From contig JBITNC010000001.1 of the NCBI GenBank assembly GCA_050084985.1, forward strand, positions 214,086,001-214,150,000: a stretch of DNA of 64,000 nt, read 5' to 3'. Shown here piece after piece: positions 1-12,813 of this stretch (positions within the stretch are counted from its first letter, which is position 1; each line of letters starts with the position of its first letter). Under the pieces are notes generated by a model. The model ran no database searches. It saw only the letters and a program-made list of their open reading frames with translations, and was not told where the DNA came from. Origin of the DNA: Nageia nagi. Its lineage: Eukaryota > Pinophyta. The position numbers and the translations under genes were made by a program.

Positions 1-1740
1 CAATGAAAGGACACTAGCCGACATAACAATAATAATGTAAGGAAATAATAATAACCATAGCCGACCTAACAATAATAATGTATAGGGACCTAACATTCTA
101 GGCCATATGCATGCTACATTGATGCAATTAATGAGCTTTTTTACCTAGTTTGAGAGGGTTGGAAAATCTTACCAAATTATATTATAATGAGGATAGAACA
201 TTGCAATTATTAAAATTTAATGAGGAATTACTAGTAAGCATAAGTAATAAGCTCACATTAACTATGTCCCTAGCCTTTGTACATACCACCCATTTCTCCT
301 ACTAATTGAATGATCTAGTGAAGTGTTCTTATTATAATAACATTATCAGTTCTCTATCAATGAAATTATGATAAGTTCATTGAAACTTATCATTTAGAGG
401 AAGAAGTAATAAGGTTAACATAGGTGAAATTGTAGTAGGATCATTACTAGCATCATATTTTATGTTAGGGGAAGAAAGGTGACACCTTGGGTCCTTCATT
501 GCACCATTCTATATGTAAGGAAATTTTCATAGCATGGCATGTAGTTATGGGTGCACTTGAAATAGTTGATCCCCCTTGACCCTCATGACCTTCTTAGTGG
601 GATTTTCATTCATTGGGTAGAGTAAGTGTTGATTAATATAGCATAACCTCAAAGGATTTGGTCTAGTCATGTTCTCCACTACCTATAATGGTAGGTTCCT
701 TGAAAGAGCAGAAGATGGTGGAGATGTGCTCATGTTGATTTTCTACTCAATCTTTGGTTTACAGGTTGGTTTCTATTTATATTTAAGGTTAAAATTAATT
801 AAAAGAAATGAAAAGATAAAGAGTTATAAGAAAGAAATAAATAAAAAAAAAAAATATTAAAACAAGAAATATGCAACCCAAGCACTACCACACGAGTAGC
901 AATCCATGGCCAAAATTAAGAATAGCAAGCTATCTTGCACCTAGGGTCTCACAATCATAATACACAACCATAATTTAAAGAAAATATTTCATATGTAACA
1001 TTTACTAAAGTAATAAATAGCCACTTTGTTACAAGAGGGCAAAGTATTATCTATTTGTATTATCATATGTGAATATATCTTACAAATTTGGGCAAATTTG
1101 CTAGAATGTCCAACCCTTTTGATCTCTAGAAGTTAGCTATTTATACATCCTTCCCCCCTTCTTAGGTGGTTTTATTTAATTATTATACATAATTACTTGC
1201 ATTTATTGAAATAATTAAAATAGCACTATTTATAATAAATATTACAATTTTATTAGATTACATAATGAATAAGTACCAATAGCATGACTATTTGGGAATT
1301 TACAATTTTTGAACAATCATGTCCATAGAGCTATATTTCTTCTAATATATCATTAACTACTTCTTATTTGGCCCTATAGTTGATTGAATATGGGATTATA
1401 GCTATCAAAATAATTATTTGTTTGCAAATTGATGTGTACAATTTGGTACTATGCTTTATCAATTACTATCTACTTCTCTACAACCTTTATGATTATAGAT
1501 ATCAGTAATTAGAATAATGGTGGTTGGTAAACATTATATCAATTTGGTTCAAGAAGAAACTACCACTATTATGTAGAAATGAGTTGATGTTGACATATTA
1601 ATAGGGCCCTAAGGGTCTAACACTTAAGATAAAATAGACCCTAGGTGTTCCTTGTTATGCATTACTCTTACCTTAGCTTGGTGGGTTCTATTTTCTTTAT
1701 CTAGGCTTTATTGATGATCTATCTCTTTTAATACCTACTA
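1..1740. other. AT-rich stretch, nothing recognised
   Basis: Both strands are densely interrupted by stops. I see no LTR ends, primer binding site, polypurine tract or retroelement protein motif here. Short open frames such as 669-860 (+) have no motif and look like chance. It is probably old transposon debris or the flank of the decayed gene to its right, but nothing in the sequence shows which. Confidence 0.4.
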
Positions 1741-1750
1741 ATTTTAGTAA

Positions 1751-2035
1751 AAAACTATGATATCATCACTTAAAATCAATAGTATAGTCAAAAACTATGA
1801 TATCATCACTCAAAATTGATGGGATCTATTTAATATTTTCATAAATCTTCATCTATCATTACTTATTTTGAGACCCACTAATTTCAATCCAAAACTATGA
1901 CATCATAACTCAAAATTAATGGTATCTATTTGATATTTTCATAAATTTTCACCCACCATTACTTATTCTAGGACTCACTAAATTCAATCAAAAACTATGA
2001 TATTATCACTCAGAATTAGTAGGATATATTATATG
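1751..2035. repeat. Tandem repeat, 100-bp period
   Basis: The word AAAACTATGA recurs at 1791, 1891 and 1991, exactly 100 bp apart, and the text between is clearly alike (ATCACTCAAAATT, ATTTTCATAAAT, CATTACTTATT). A partial 40-bp copy starts at 1751. About 2.4 diverged copies in all. Confidence 0.8.
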
Positions 2036-2084
2036 TCTTTGATATGAATTTATACAACTCTTTAACATTTATAGTAATAATTCT

Positions 2085-2345
2085 TATACACTCTAAGGGA
2101 ATGAATATAACTCTCAAACACTTGTATTTACAAAATTCTCAAACATTTTAAGGGAAAGAAAATAAGTCTTGAACAATTCTTAGGCACTCTAAGAGAAAGA
2201 AAATAACTCTCGAACACTCTTATGTACAATTCCTAGGCACTCTAAGAGAAAGAAAATAACTCTTAAACATTTGTAATTACAATTCTTAAGCACTCTAAGA
2301 GAGAGAAAATAACTTTTGAACACTCTTAAGGAATGAAATGAGCAT
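2085..2345. repeat. Tandem repeat, about 53-bp period
   Basis: Units built on CACTCTAAGAGAAAGAAAAT start at 2185, 2238 and 2291 (53 bp apart). More diverged units start at 2089 and 2144. It directly follows the 100-bp repeat but is unrelated in sequence. Confidence 0.75.
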
Positions 2346-2499
2346 AAAAGAATAATTTTGAATTACCCTAATTTAGTGTGTAATTTTGAAAGAATATAAT
2401 CTTCTGGTAGCTCTTTAGGGTCTCTACCTACTAGAGAATGGAATCTTCTACTTGCTACTTCTAGTAGTTTGTTTAAAAGTAAACTTGGTAAAGGTATCA

Positions 2500-5400
2500 A
2501 TTTCTAAAATCAACTCTACTAAGAGGAATGGGTGCATCTTTTTATTATATGTCTAAGATCTTTATAGTAAATCCATGATAAGATAAGGAATGTCTTAATC
2601 TTGATTATATCTACTCTAAACCCTATCAGAATATTTTCTAGCCTTCTAACATGCAAAAATATTATGATTACTTCCTAAGCCAACTCATTTATTTGTTGTA
2701 AGTCTAAGATTTGCTTCTTAGAAAAGGATTATTTAAGAAATTGAGTGGTATTGGCAACCCAACTAGTAGCACTACTTTATACATTTTGTTCTTCCCATAA
2801 TTTGGTAGCTTTCATCTCAATCAAAGAATTTATTAATGAATCCTAACTTTGTTGTTAGCTGATGCTTATCAATATCCATGTTGAATACCAAATTCTAGAT
2901 TTCACATATATCTTGGATCCTCCTTAAAAATAACTATCTTGGTATGGTAGTGATCATTACTATGTCTTTTTTAGTTAGGACCCTTAAACATGCCTACATT
3001 TTTCTAATACTATACTAGGTGTGTCTAAAGCCAACTGATGGAGAGCAATTTGAGTTGGAAACTAATTGATTGCCTATATTATTTATTCTTTTAGTATATG
3101 TAAGTGTGATAATGTTATCATTTTGTCTAACTTGCTCCACTAAGGATTTTCTAAAATTCTTTATGAGTAATAACAACTTTTAATTATCATTAGATAAAAC
3201 TTTATTTGATGCAATGATAGTTTGTAGCTTGACCTCAACCTACTTAACCTTCTAAGCATCAATGACTATAGATTGAGCTTTAAGATCTTGTATTATTTAG
3301 TTTGCAACATCTAGTTTATCTTTTGTTGTTGTTATGCTCTTATCAAATTCTAAATTTTGCTTATCAAGCTTTGCAATCAAGTCTCTATTTTTATTCTACA
3401 ACCCAATTATAGTTTTGTCTTTAAGGGAGCAGTCTTCCTTATATTGATTTATTTTTTTGTTCAATTTTTCTATCTTACTCTCCATTGCTTGAGGACTTTT
3501 TTTGAATACCATTGAAGAATTTAATAAGAATCATGATTAGTTAATTGCTAGTTCACTTTGTATATTTAAATCAATTATAGCTATGGGAGTAGTGTCTAAT
3601 TGCCCTCCTTTGAAAGGCATATATGCTATTTTAGTATCTTCCATTTCTATCACCTTGCTCAAAATTCTTGACTATTACTCAGGGAGCATAGGAGGCTTTT
3701 TAAACTTATCTAATCAATGGGCTCTATAATTTATGTAGAAAAATAGATTTTATCTCATCTTGTGAGGCTATAGGAGTCAAAGAATGGGGAGGAGTAATTC
3801 CACTTGAAGTAGATGTCACAACCTATTAGGTGGGTTGTGACTACTAAGGAGGCATTAGGTATTAAACTTTTATTTCTTCCTCTACCTCTTCCATGACCTT
3901 ATGTTCATCATTATCTTTTTCCATTGTGTTAGATTCTTTCTTCTTTTTGGATTCATCATCATTATCATCATCTCATGTTCTTCCTCCAAATGTAGTTATT
4001 ACAGATATACTGGCTCTAAGTACACTTCCCCTACCTTATTGAGTTTAGGTTTGCTCTTTTTTTAAGGGTTTATTTTTGCACCTAGGCACCTTATGTATCA
4101 TAGTGTCTATATCTTATGGCTTTCTTAACTCTTTTGTATCAAAAATCTCTACCTCTTTTACCACTACCTTTGGAATTTCTTCTGTAGCCTTTAAAGGTGG
4201 AGGTACAATCATTTGTGACTATGACCTTATCTTAGTGGTGTGGGGATTTTTTATAGGTTTCTCTTCTTTCTCTAGGGGTTTTTTATTTTTTATTAAGGTT
4301 TTGAATTTTCCTTTTCTTCTTTGGATAAGGCTCCTAAGAAGAGGTGGTAGTTTCTAAGGGATTTTGCTCTCCCTTCTTTGAAAGCTCAAACATGTTGGAT
4401 GATTATCCTACCTATATTAGCCTTACTTCTATAGTAGATTTTTCTTGAAAATGAAGAGGAAGGGGCTATCCCAACTCTAGTAAGGGATTTTGTGCATATT
4501 AAACCTCTTAGTGCTTATCATATTTTAATTTATTAAATAATTCACTCTCTATGTGGTGAATTTTTGTTGTATACTCAATTCTGAACTTTGTAAAATAATA
4601 AAAGTTTTTGAGACACCACTTAAGATTTGCTAATTGGGTGAGGACTTCTAGGTTGAGGACAAAATCTTATCACTTATTTTACTAATTTTAATATTTCCTT
4701 ATCCCTTTAAGGGACATCCAAGCTTTATTCAAGGGTGTGGACTCCTAATCAGGGTACACTTTTACCTCTTATTCATTTTTATTTACAAAATATTTATATG
4801 AGGCCTACTCTCATGGATAAAAGCTAGACATTTTTTTCTTGACCTTATTAATTAGATCATTTATCCTAAAGGTTCATACATCTAGGAACTTCCACCATAT
4901 CTAATTTAAAATTGTATTCAATGAATTTAGCTATACTATATTTACATCTTATTTTTTAAAGAGTAAAATTTTTACTAGAAGTTGGTATATCTATAATAAA
5001 TTTAAAATTACCTTTGGACCCATATTTGGTATATATGGCATAAAGTTTCCTTTATATTTCTATTGAATACACTTGGGGGGTTACATAATTAGGTAATAAA
5101 AAAGGTTTCTTAAAATAGCCATACTTGATTATTATAGTGTGATCTCTCAAGAAGTACCAATCATCGATTTTGTTTCCTCCCTTTAGCTACCTCATTGTAC
5201 TCTTACACAATTTACTAAGGAGTTTTACAATTAAAATTTGTACCACTATTGTATAGAACTTATCCATGAACTTGTATTAAGATCCATGTAACTTACTCAA
5301 AATTGGTACCATTACGTCAATTGGTATTGTTGCAGCATTGGGACTTATTAATTAAACTAGCAACCTACCTCTATAAGTTTATCAAGATTTTGATGGGTGA

Positions 5401-5655
5401 AGAGCCACCAAAGATATGAAGAGTTTCTAAAGTTTAATTTTTTAATTTTGAAAATACACATATTTATTTCATTGGTAATTAAAGAAGAGAAGTTATAATA
5501 TACATGAGCCTCTATAATATTATATGCCATAAGTACCATGGCTTCATTTGCTTCAATTTGAGTTTTCTTTTCTAGAATAATTGCTAGTGCTTACAACACT
5601 TCTCTATCCCTTTTTCTTATAAACATGGCTATTTGATAGCTTGGATAGAGTTGGG
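2500..5655 (-). pseudogene. Decayed long unknown protein gene, 3' segment
   Basis: Read on the minus strand, long frame stretches continue through scattered stops from 5655 down to about 2500, so this is a decayed coding region of many hundred codons. From the amino end one sees a conserved-looking block (5357-5539, with motif SSYLWWLFTHQN), a second block near 4700-4500, and a lysine, proline and glutamate-rich linker (about 4360-3850). A predicted coiled coil follows (about 3700-2900, starting near SKIEKLNKKINQYKED). I do not recognise the family and see no gag, protease or reverse transcriptase motif. The amino part lies at 26791-27173, on the far side of element C. It could be an extra ORF of an old retroelement or a host gene relic. 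Confidence 0.55.
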
Positions 5656-6435
5656 TGTTTATAAATAAAATGTATTTGAAAATGCAAATAAATGAATACC
5701 TATAGTCCTAAAAGGAATATTTGTAAATTTTGAGCTAATAGATAATAATTTATAATAAGATAAGCTAATATAGAAGATAATGAATAACTAAAATCAAAAT
5801 AACATTACCAAAAAAGATTGAGTTTGTATACTTACCTCATGGAATGTACCTAATATCAATGAATAGAAGATAATGATGAAGCCTCAACAACCAATGAAGT
5901 TTACACCCAAAGTCATGGAGAAAGATGATCCAAAGAGAGGGCTATAGGTAGTCTATTATGTGCTCAAAAGGAGTGTCAATAGTTTTTTTCATCTATAGAG
6001 GAGCACAAATAGTATTCATTAGATTGTAGTTCATTTTGAACTAACTCTATGCATCCACATGAACTCTCAATTATCTCAATTTGATACTAAAATAAGCTAA
6101 CAATCATCAGGATGCTTGCATAAGGAAGTACACAAACCTAACCTAGAATGGTGGTGTCAAGAGACACCTAAAATATTACCATCATCAAGACCAGATATGG
6201 GATCATGTATCTCCTTAAAGTGGAATTACTATTAGATCCCTATTTATATATATATTAGTATGATGTACTCCTTAGTTTAATGTGTACCTACATAAATAAG
6301 AATATAGTAAGTTGATGATATATATTACCCATATCCAAGATAACATTATTATTCCTAAACTAAGTGTGTATAAGTACAAGAACATATTTCCTAATATATT
6401 AAATCAAATGCATAAATTAATTTTATGTGATAATA
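5656..6435 (-). repeat. Element C 3' LTR
   Basis: It starts (plus-strand reading) TGTTTATAAATAAAATG and closely matches the LTR at 26011-26790, including GAATACCTATAG. Its other end reads ATGTGATAATA and is followed at once by the decayed polypurine tract, which identifies it as the 3' copy. Length about 780 bp, matching the 5' copy. Confidence 0.85.
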
Positions 6436-6450
6436 AATACCCCATTTTGG
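6436..6450 (-). other. Element C polypurine tract
   Basis: On the minus strand this reads CCAAAATGGGGTATT directly before the LTR. The young element H has CCAAAGTGGGGCATC in the same place, so this is the plus-strand primer site with a few substitutions. Confidence 0.75.
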
Positions 6451-6816
6451 ATGATAAATTGAAAATTATTAGGTGCATTGATATTTTTCATTCAAAGTAC
6501 AACCAAGATGTCATAGCAATCAAATATTAATAGGTGTTGATAAGCATAATACCAACACTAATCAATCTATTTTGACACTAAGCTATGATAAAGATATAAG
6601 AAAGATGAGCAACATATTGATAAAAGGTATGAGTTTAAGAAAATCCCCTCATATTGACATCCACTATGTTGGCCCTAATTGATGTTGATGTGCTCCATGA
6701 GTTCTAATGATGACCTATAAAAGAAAGAGTTCTAGGGTCCATAGCCATCTACCAAGAGGTCATCATTGGTAATTACCCATATTTTTGATATATTTTGATA
6801 TATGGAGTACAAAAAT
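6451..6816 (-). other. Element C 3' region, distal part
   Basis: The sequence matches the stretches that follow the polypurine tracts of A (7587 onward) and B (27929 onward), for example ATAAGCATAATACCAACACT. It is noncoding and ends where A begins. The rest of the 3' region of C continues at 13610. Confidence 0.6.
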
Positions 6817-7571
6817 TATTTACAAATATTTTAAGAATGCAAATAAATAAATAATTACAAAACCCAATATACTTTTTTCAAGCTATGGATAGCAATTTAG
6901 ACCATACAAAAAAATAGATGAAGATAGCCAATCTAGAATTAGGATGACAATACCAATCAAGAATCATGATTTGTATACTTACCTTAAAAAGCATACTTGA
7001 CATTAGAGAATGATGATATATTTGATATATGGATGATAGAATAATCTTGCTCCAAAAGCTATGACCTAAAATATCATGAAAAGAAGACTACAAGCGATCT
7101 ATATGTTGTACAAGAGGAGCACTTGCAATGTATTTAGCATGAATAAGGAGCATAAATAATCTTCATCAAAATGTTCTTTACTTTCAAATAAAGTTAATTA
7201 TTTGCATATAGATGTTTTAAATAGAATATAGATTAACCACATCCTTGAATGGTGGCATCAAAAGACACCTAAAGGATTGCCACCACTAAGACTAGATATG
7301 GGATCATCTATCTCCTTGATGTGGACATCCTAAATCCCTATTTATATAGATAATAATATGACCTACTCCTTAGGTCAATGTGTACCTACATAAATAGGGT
7401 TAACCCATAATACATAATGATATTCAAGATAACTATATACTCAAAATAAATATTGACATTAATACCATATTCAAGATAGGCATTGATATCATCACATTAA
7501 ATATTCTAAGTGTGTGTTAGTGCAAGCAAATGTATTTATTAAAATGCATATATAAATTTTATGTGATAATA
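6817..7571 (-). repeat. Element A 3' LTR
   Basis: It begins TATTTACAAATATTTTAAG and ends ATGTGATAATA (plus reading) and aligns along its length to 12814-13609. A conserved TATA-like CTATTTATATAGATA lies near 7338-7352; read on the minus strand it matches TATCTATATAAATAAG of the H LTR. Three decayed palindromes occur at 7085, 7116 and 7147, 31 bp apart. Confidence 0.8.
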
Positions 7572-7586
7572 GATGCCCTACTTTGG
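7572..7586 (-). other. Element A polypurine tract
   Basis: Minus-strand reading CCAAAGTAGGGCATC, one base from the tract of H (CCAAAGTGGGGCATC), immediately before the LTR. It fixes the orientation of A. Confidence 0.8.
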
Positions 7587-7769
7587 ATGAAAAATTGATA
7601 TCACTAGGTGTATTGAGATTTTTCATTCAAAGTACAATGAAAATGTCATAGCAATGAAATATTAGCAAGCATTGATAAGCATAATACCAACACTAATCAA
7701 CATGAAATTTAACAAAGATTATAATATAGAAAAACCTATAAAAGCTAGATATGGGTTGAGAAAACTCCC

Positions 7770-8185
7770 TGCTATGACATTTTTCAATCTACACCTGGTC
7801 ATGATATGGACAACACATGACCACATGTGACCATATATGTTAACATATTACCATACCAAAATAACACATGACCATACCAATACCTTGTCAACAAGACAAC
7901 ATATGACATATGACAACCTTGACAAACATAAGTAAATAGAATACTATAGTAGAATGGGATCTTAACTCCACACTAAGAGGTATGATATGATGAGAGCTGA
8001 AACTCTGCACCAAGAGGTATGATATGATGAGAGCTGAAACTCTACACCAAGAGGTATGATATGATGAGAGCTAAAACTCTATGCCAAGAGGCATGATATG
8101 ATGAGAGATAAAAATATACACCACGAGGCATGATATGATGAGAATTGAAACTCTATTCCAAGAGACATGATAATAGATGATAATG
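7770..8185 (-). repeat. Element A 3'-region repeats
   Basis: 7780-7880 is rich in degenerate ACATGACC words. From about 7957 to 8180 a 37-bp unit (GAGAGCTGAAACTC, then CAAGAGGTATGATATGAT) repeats about five or six times, with starts at 7994, 8031 and 8068. Related arrays lie in the same place in B, C and H. Confidence 0.8.
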
Positions 8186-8683
8186 TAAGAAATTTCATGC
8201 TAAAGAACCATGATGTCTTTGTGGAAGCTAAAAATCCCTATCAAGAGGCATATAGCCAAATATGATCCAAGATATAGCCATATAGGTAAATCTTCTTCAT
8301 GTATAGCAAATTAGGATGTTCAATATGATAAAATAAGGAACATGGGTGGTCTATTTTGATAAAATCACACCATTGAAAATTCTTAATGCCCAACATAAGA
8401 AGGTCATAGATGGTCTTTTTCTTAAGGAATTTTTAAAAATTGTAAAACTTAGATAATGGCATATTTCTTACTAATTTTGATTGACTACTTTATTTACCTA
8501 CTTATAATCCATAGGTATGTAAATCAAGACTATCTAGGAATATGTGCCCCCTTTCATTATCACTTGTATTTTTAGAGTGGAGAGTGCTTAGGAGTTTTAA
8601 GAACTTGGTTAGTGGGTGCTTATTCTTAACTTTGCTACTATTAACCTATGATTTCTTTTACTTCTTTTTCATATCTTCCTATC

Positions 8684-10240
8684 ATGGCTTTATCGATCAC
8701 ACACCAAGAGGAACATAGAGCTACCTTGGTGATGAACTCTCCTATTGGTCATCAGGTAAATCATCTTTACCTATCTTTTCTTTGGTGTATTCTTGCTTTT
8801 TTCTATGTTTTTATAGCTTTCCTATAAATTTGACATTGTATCCCTAGGGTTTTACCCATTAGAATACCTATGATTTCATTTTTGAATTTTAGTCCTATTT
8901 TTCATTTTTTTATTTCTATGATAAAGCTTGTCTTTTTTGTATGACCTTGCACATGAAATTTTATCATCATTCTGTATGGGAAGAGGGTAGTTGGTGGTCC
9001 TTTCTACCCTACTTTGGATCATGGGTGATCCTTTTTTACTATAGTTTGGATCATAGGTGGTCCTCTTTTATTATTTTGCAAAACTTAAAAAATGCATTAA
9101 TAATTGAAGCTAATATTAATTTTTGAGTGTTTTATTTTTTTCCAAGATCATAGCTATTACATGAGGGCTTCTATGAAGAGAACTACTTTTATAATTGCTT
9201 AATAATGGGTCTAATCAAAGGAGAGATAGAGCACACTCAAGGCTATTTCCTTGAGCTATTTAGCTTTTTCTAATTACATTTATCATAATTAGGACATGCT
9301 GATGGATATGATGGAGAGGTGGGATCCTAATTTCAACACCTTTCATTTATCCATTGAGGAGATTATGATGATACCTGAGGATATATAAAGGGTCACTAGG
9401 TTGCCTATCAGAGGTAAGCTGGTGAATATGGTCCTCGTTCCTCACACGGAATGAGTAGAGGAGTGGGCTATATGGCTCATAAGCTCAAATGAGATGAACC
9501 ATAAGAAAATAAGAGTTTTCCTAATGCAACATATGTTAGAGGATCCTCTAGAATGGGTTGCCCTGTGGTTGAGGCTCCTCATTACCTACTTACTAGATGC
9601 TATTATCTATCCAAACAAGAGTAATAAGACATTTCTTATGGGATGGTTCCTATTATCATGGACATGATTTTATATGAGTATAAATATGCATGGTGCCCAA
9701 CTATTTTGGCATAGTTATATCATGATTTGCATTCTTTTGCTAAGGTGGAGAGAGGGAGGAGATAGGTGGCTCACTCTATGATACTATTGGTATGGGCCTA
9801 TGATCACATAAGCATCTTTAGACTAACCTCTCTACCACTAGACCTACCTAATTACATACCCACATGATAGTTATATGCTACTACACATGGTCTTAACTTT
9901 CTTAATGTTGACCTAGAGGGATGGAGGATATGATTTGACATGCTCAAGGAGTCATAGATATAATGGAATCCCTATAGATATGCCTTAGAGTGAGATGAAG
10001 ACATGTATAAGCTAGCTTGGGTGAGACACTCAACATATATTCAAGCATGTAGGGCATTGAATGGATCTAAGATATTAGTAGCTGTGCAAGGTTGAGAGTC
10101 AAGCAGGTGAAAAGAAAGTGAGGGTTGAGAAATACAAGGCTAGGTATGGGGGTAGTGGCTCTAGTAAGGTTGCTAGTTCTAGTGTAGGGGAGGAGGTCCT
10201 TCTAGGAGGTGATAGTCCTAAACATATGATGATCATTTAG
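8684..10240 (+). pseudogene. PMD (plant mobile domain) gene relic, copy A
   Basis: Exon 1 (8684-8755) is open for 24 codons, begins MALSITHQEE and ends at a GT donor in phase 0. The intron is about 8756-9127; its acceptor is inferred from copy B. Exon 2 carries the PMD hallmark near 9300-9430: ERWDPNFNTFHLSIEE, then a block ending in TRLPIRGKLVN. PMD proteins are a plant family found both in host genes such as MAIN/MAIL and in transposable elements. Stops and frameshifts (for example TAA in the EDI-RVTRL block) show it is dead. Relative to copy B, a stretch of several hundred bases is missing near 10070. It is antisense to the LTRs of A, which explains how introns survived retrotransposition. 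Confidence 0.75.
8980..9066 (+). repeat. Three phased palindromes in the PMD intron
   Basis: GGTAGTTGGTGGTCC (8986), GGATCATGGGTGATCC (9016) and GGATCATAGGTGGTCC (9048) lie 30 and 32 bp apart and are followed by T runs. They look like the GGACCGCCnGCGGTCC palindrome of element H after CG to CA/TG decay. Confidence 0.65.
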
Positions 10241-10689
10241 CCATGCTAAGATTTTGTAAAATGATGAACCTTTTTATGATATATAAAAGATATTTTTTGC
10301 TTATTTTCTTTATTATTTATGACATGTATTTAAGGTAAGTATGAGAGTTAAAACTCTACACTAAGAGGCTTGTAAGGATATAGTGATCTAGGAGCTAAAA
10401 CTCCACATAAAGGTGCATTCATTAATTTTTAGTTTTTACAAAATCTATTTATGAAAGAGGATCATGAGTGATCCATTTTTTATTAAAATAGAGCTCTAGT
10501 GATCCTATTATGGTGTCAAAATGATCTACCATATTTTTCATCATGATGTTGATTAGTTCATCTATCCTACTATTAGTTCCATTAGTGTTAGTATGATCAT
10601 GCATGTTTACCAAATGATGTAACTAGAAGGCCTTATGCCTCTATTGGTTCTAGCTTCATTTCATTATTTTCCTTGTTATGCCCCTATGG
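10241..10689. other. Region between PMD relic and gag in A
   Basis: It is noncoding. It has two GAGxTAAAACTC units (10350-10400) like those of the 3' arrays and a palindrome near 10467. It aligns to 31555-31975 in B and the match ends near 10680. Confidence 0.6.
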
Positions 10690-12780
10690 TAGTGGACTCT
10701 TTCATCATATTTCCTTATGTATATAATATTATTATGTTGTGTTATGGCATGGAGTTCTTGTAAATACCCAATATCTCATTGTATACATGTATAGGAGTCT
10801 TTTTTTTGTTCTTCTTATTTTTCAAATGATATTGCTTTCTTGTCTACTAAATCTTGGATGATATCTTTAAACTTTTTAGATTCACATATTTAGTGTCCAT
10901 GGACTCTATGATACCCATAAAATCCTTCTATAGTTTTAGTGGATTTTTAGCTCATGTTTGTTAGTGAATCAAACCATTTTGAAGTAACAATTGTAATAAC
11001 TCATCATGGTCTTTTGTAATCTTGGTGTATACTCTAGGGGTTTTATGCTTGGGTGGATAAGGTATTTTTTTCACCATTGTAATTATTACTATTATTTTCA
11101 TAGTTAATGGTTTCCTTTTCCAAGAACTAGTTTTCACTAGGTGCTTCTCTTTTCAAATCATGGACATAATTATCTCAGAGAAGGTTTACTCTAGATAGTT
11201 GAAAAATTCCAATATCATCTCATCTCTAAGGGATTTTATCAACATATGTTTTAGCTTTTTTCATTTAGATATATGAATGTGGCTATTTTCTTCCATGCTT
11301 TTACAAATTCATCAAATGATTGGTTCTCACCTTGTCTCATTCTTGCTAAATAATTAAGGGTTGGTTTTTTTATGTTGTTTTGATATTGATTTATGAATTC
11401 TTGTTTTAATTGCTCATAGCTAGTGATACTTTGATTTTCAAGATTATAAAACCATTTATAAGCTTCCTTACCTAAACTAAGTTGAAATAATCTTGCTAAC
11501 ATAGCTATATTTAGTTACAAGCTACTTCCTCAAATATTGTGATGCATATTCTTAGATCACTAATGCCATCATGTTTATTGAAATCTATGTCTTCCCTTTC
11601 CCATGCTTTGTCTTTTATTTTTGCACAAAAGGGGTGCCCTTTTTCTAGTTGTTCACCTTGTTTTTCTTTACTTAATAATGTTAGCCTCATTAGTTATTTA
11701 GACATTACTTTTAGTTGTGCTATTATTTTCTCTAATTTTTCTTTTTCATTTTATGTAGTTACATTGTTATTATTTTTCTCTTTCTCTAGGGGATCAAGGT
11801 TTTTAGTTTCTTTCTCATTGTCATATTTAGGTTTTTTAGGAGTGAATCTCCCATTTTGATCTCTTCCTTTTTATATTATTTGATTATCCAACTCTCTTAT
11901 AATTACTTATATTACATATAATTGAGCTTTTTTATAATATTTTGTGCCTATTATTTTTCTCACTTCCATCTCTTTAATCTCTTTTTCTCTATCTAACCAG
12001 TAATGGTAAGCATTGATAAGTCCTTATGCCATAAAAGTCAATTTCAAATTATATTTATATTTCACTATCTAAATCATCATCAAATTATACTATCTCATCA
12101 TTTGAATATTCATAATTAGCCTCTTTTGTTGTTATTGGTTCATGACTTTTTAAATTTTTGACAAGTGTTAAGGATGATGAAGATTGATAAAGGTTTGACT
12201 CAAGGACAAAAGGATAAAGCATACAAAAATTCATATGGCTTTTCATATAAAAAATGGTCCATATGTAGTCTATTTAAATAGGATTTATACCATAGGTAGT
12301 TCTATTTTGATTTATTAAGGTGTACAATAAAGGGGTGGCTTAGCAACTAGTATCCTAGAAGGTGACTTAGGATTGCTCACAATAAAAAATTCATAGATGA
12401 TATGTAGTGAATGAGATATGGTAGGATATTTAGCAAACCTATAGAATATATTAAGGATTTTTATAAATTCTTGCACTAAACTTAATTTATCTTTTGTTAG
12501 ATTTAGATTATTAGATTTTTTAGATTGATAGAGGGCTAATTGTAATTTATTTTCAAAAGGTTGGACTATTTCTCCTTTAAGGTTCTTATTATCTTTTGAG
12601 TCACCATAATAAGATTTATCATCAAAAAAATTGGTTTAAATAGCCAAATATATACTATTTTTATTTAACCTACCACTTTTTCTTATTGATGTCACACCTT
12701 TCCATGATTTTCTTTTTCTTTTAGTTAGCTCAAGTTTTGATTAATTTAATGGTAAAAGATCTAATAAATTGTTCATATTT
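10690..12780 (-). pseudogene. Element A gag relic
   Basis: On the minus strand the amino end starts near 12776 (MNNLLDLLPLN). A charged linker follows, then the gag core at 11251-11502 with LARLFQLSLGKEAYKWFYNL and a block ending in LARMRQGENQSFDEFV. The carboxyl part near 10900-10800 has a histidine-type knuckle with YHRVHGH followed by ESKKFKDII. This is the nucleocapsid precursor of a Ty3/gypsy element. Several stops and frameshifts break it. No protease follows. Confidence 0.75.
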
Positions 12781-12790
12781 TTAGAAGTTA

Positions 12791-12811
12791 AGTTTTATGT
12801 TGGGTTCAATA
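12791..12811 (-). other. Element A primer binding site
   Basis: Minus-strand reading ATTGAACCCAACATAAAACT begins just inside the LTR. It matches the H site TGGTGAACCCGACGTGAACT with mostly C/T and G/A changes. The priming tRNA is not identified. Confidence 0.65.
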
Positions 12812-12813
12812 AA

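Noticed and set aside
4076-4357. Plus-strand open frame of 93 codons
   Set aside because: The minus strand reads as the Lys/Pro-rich linker of the decayed gene; the plus frame is hydrophobic shadow text.
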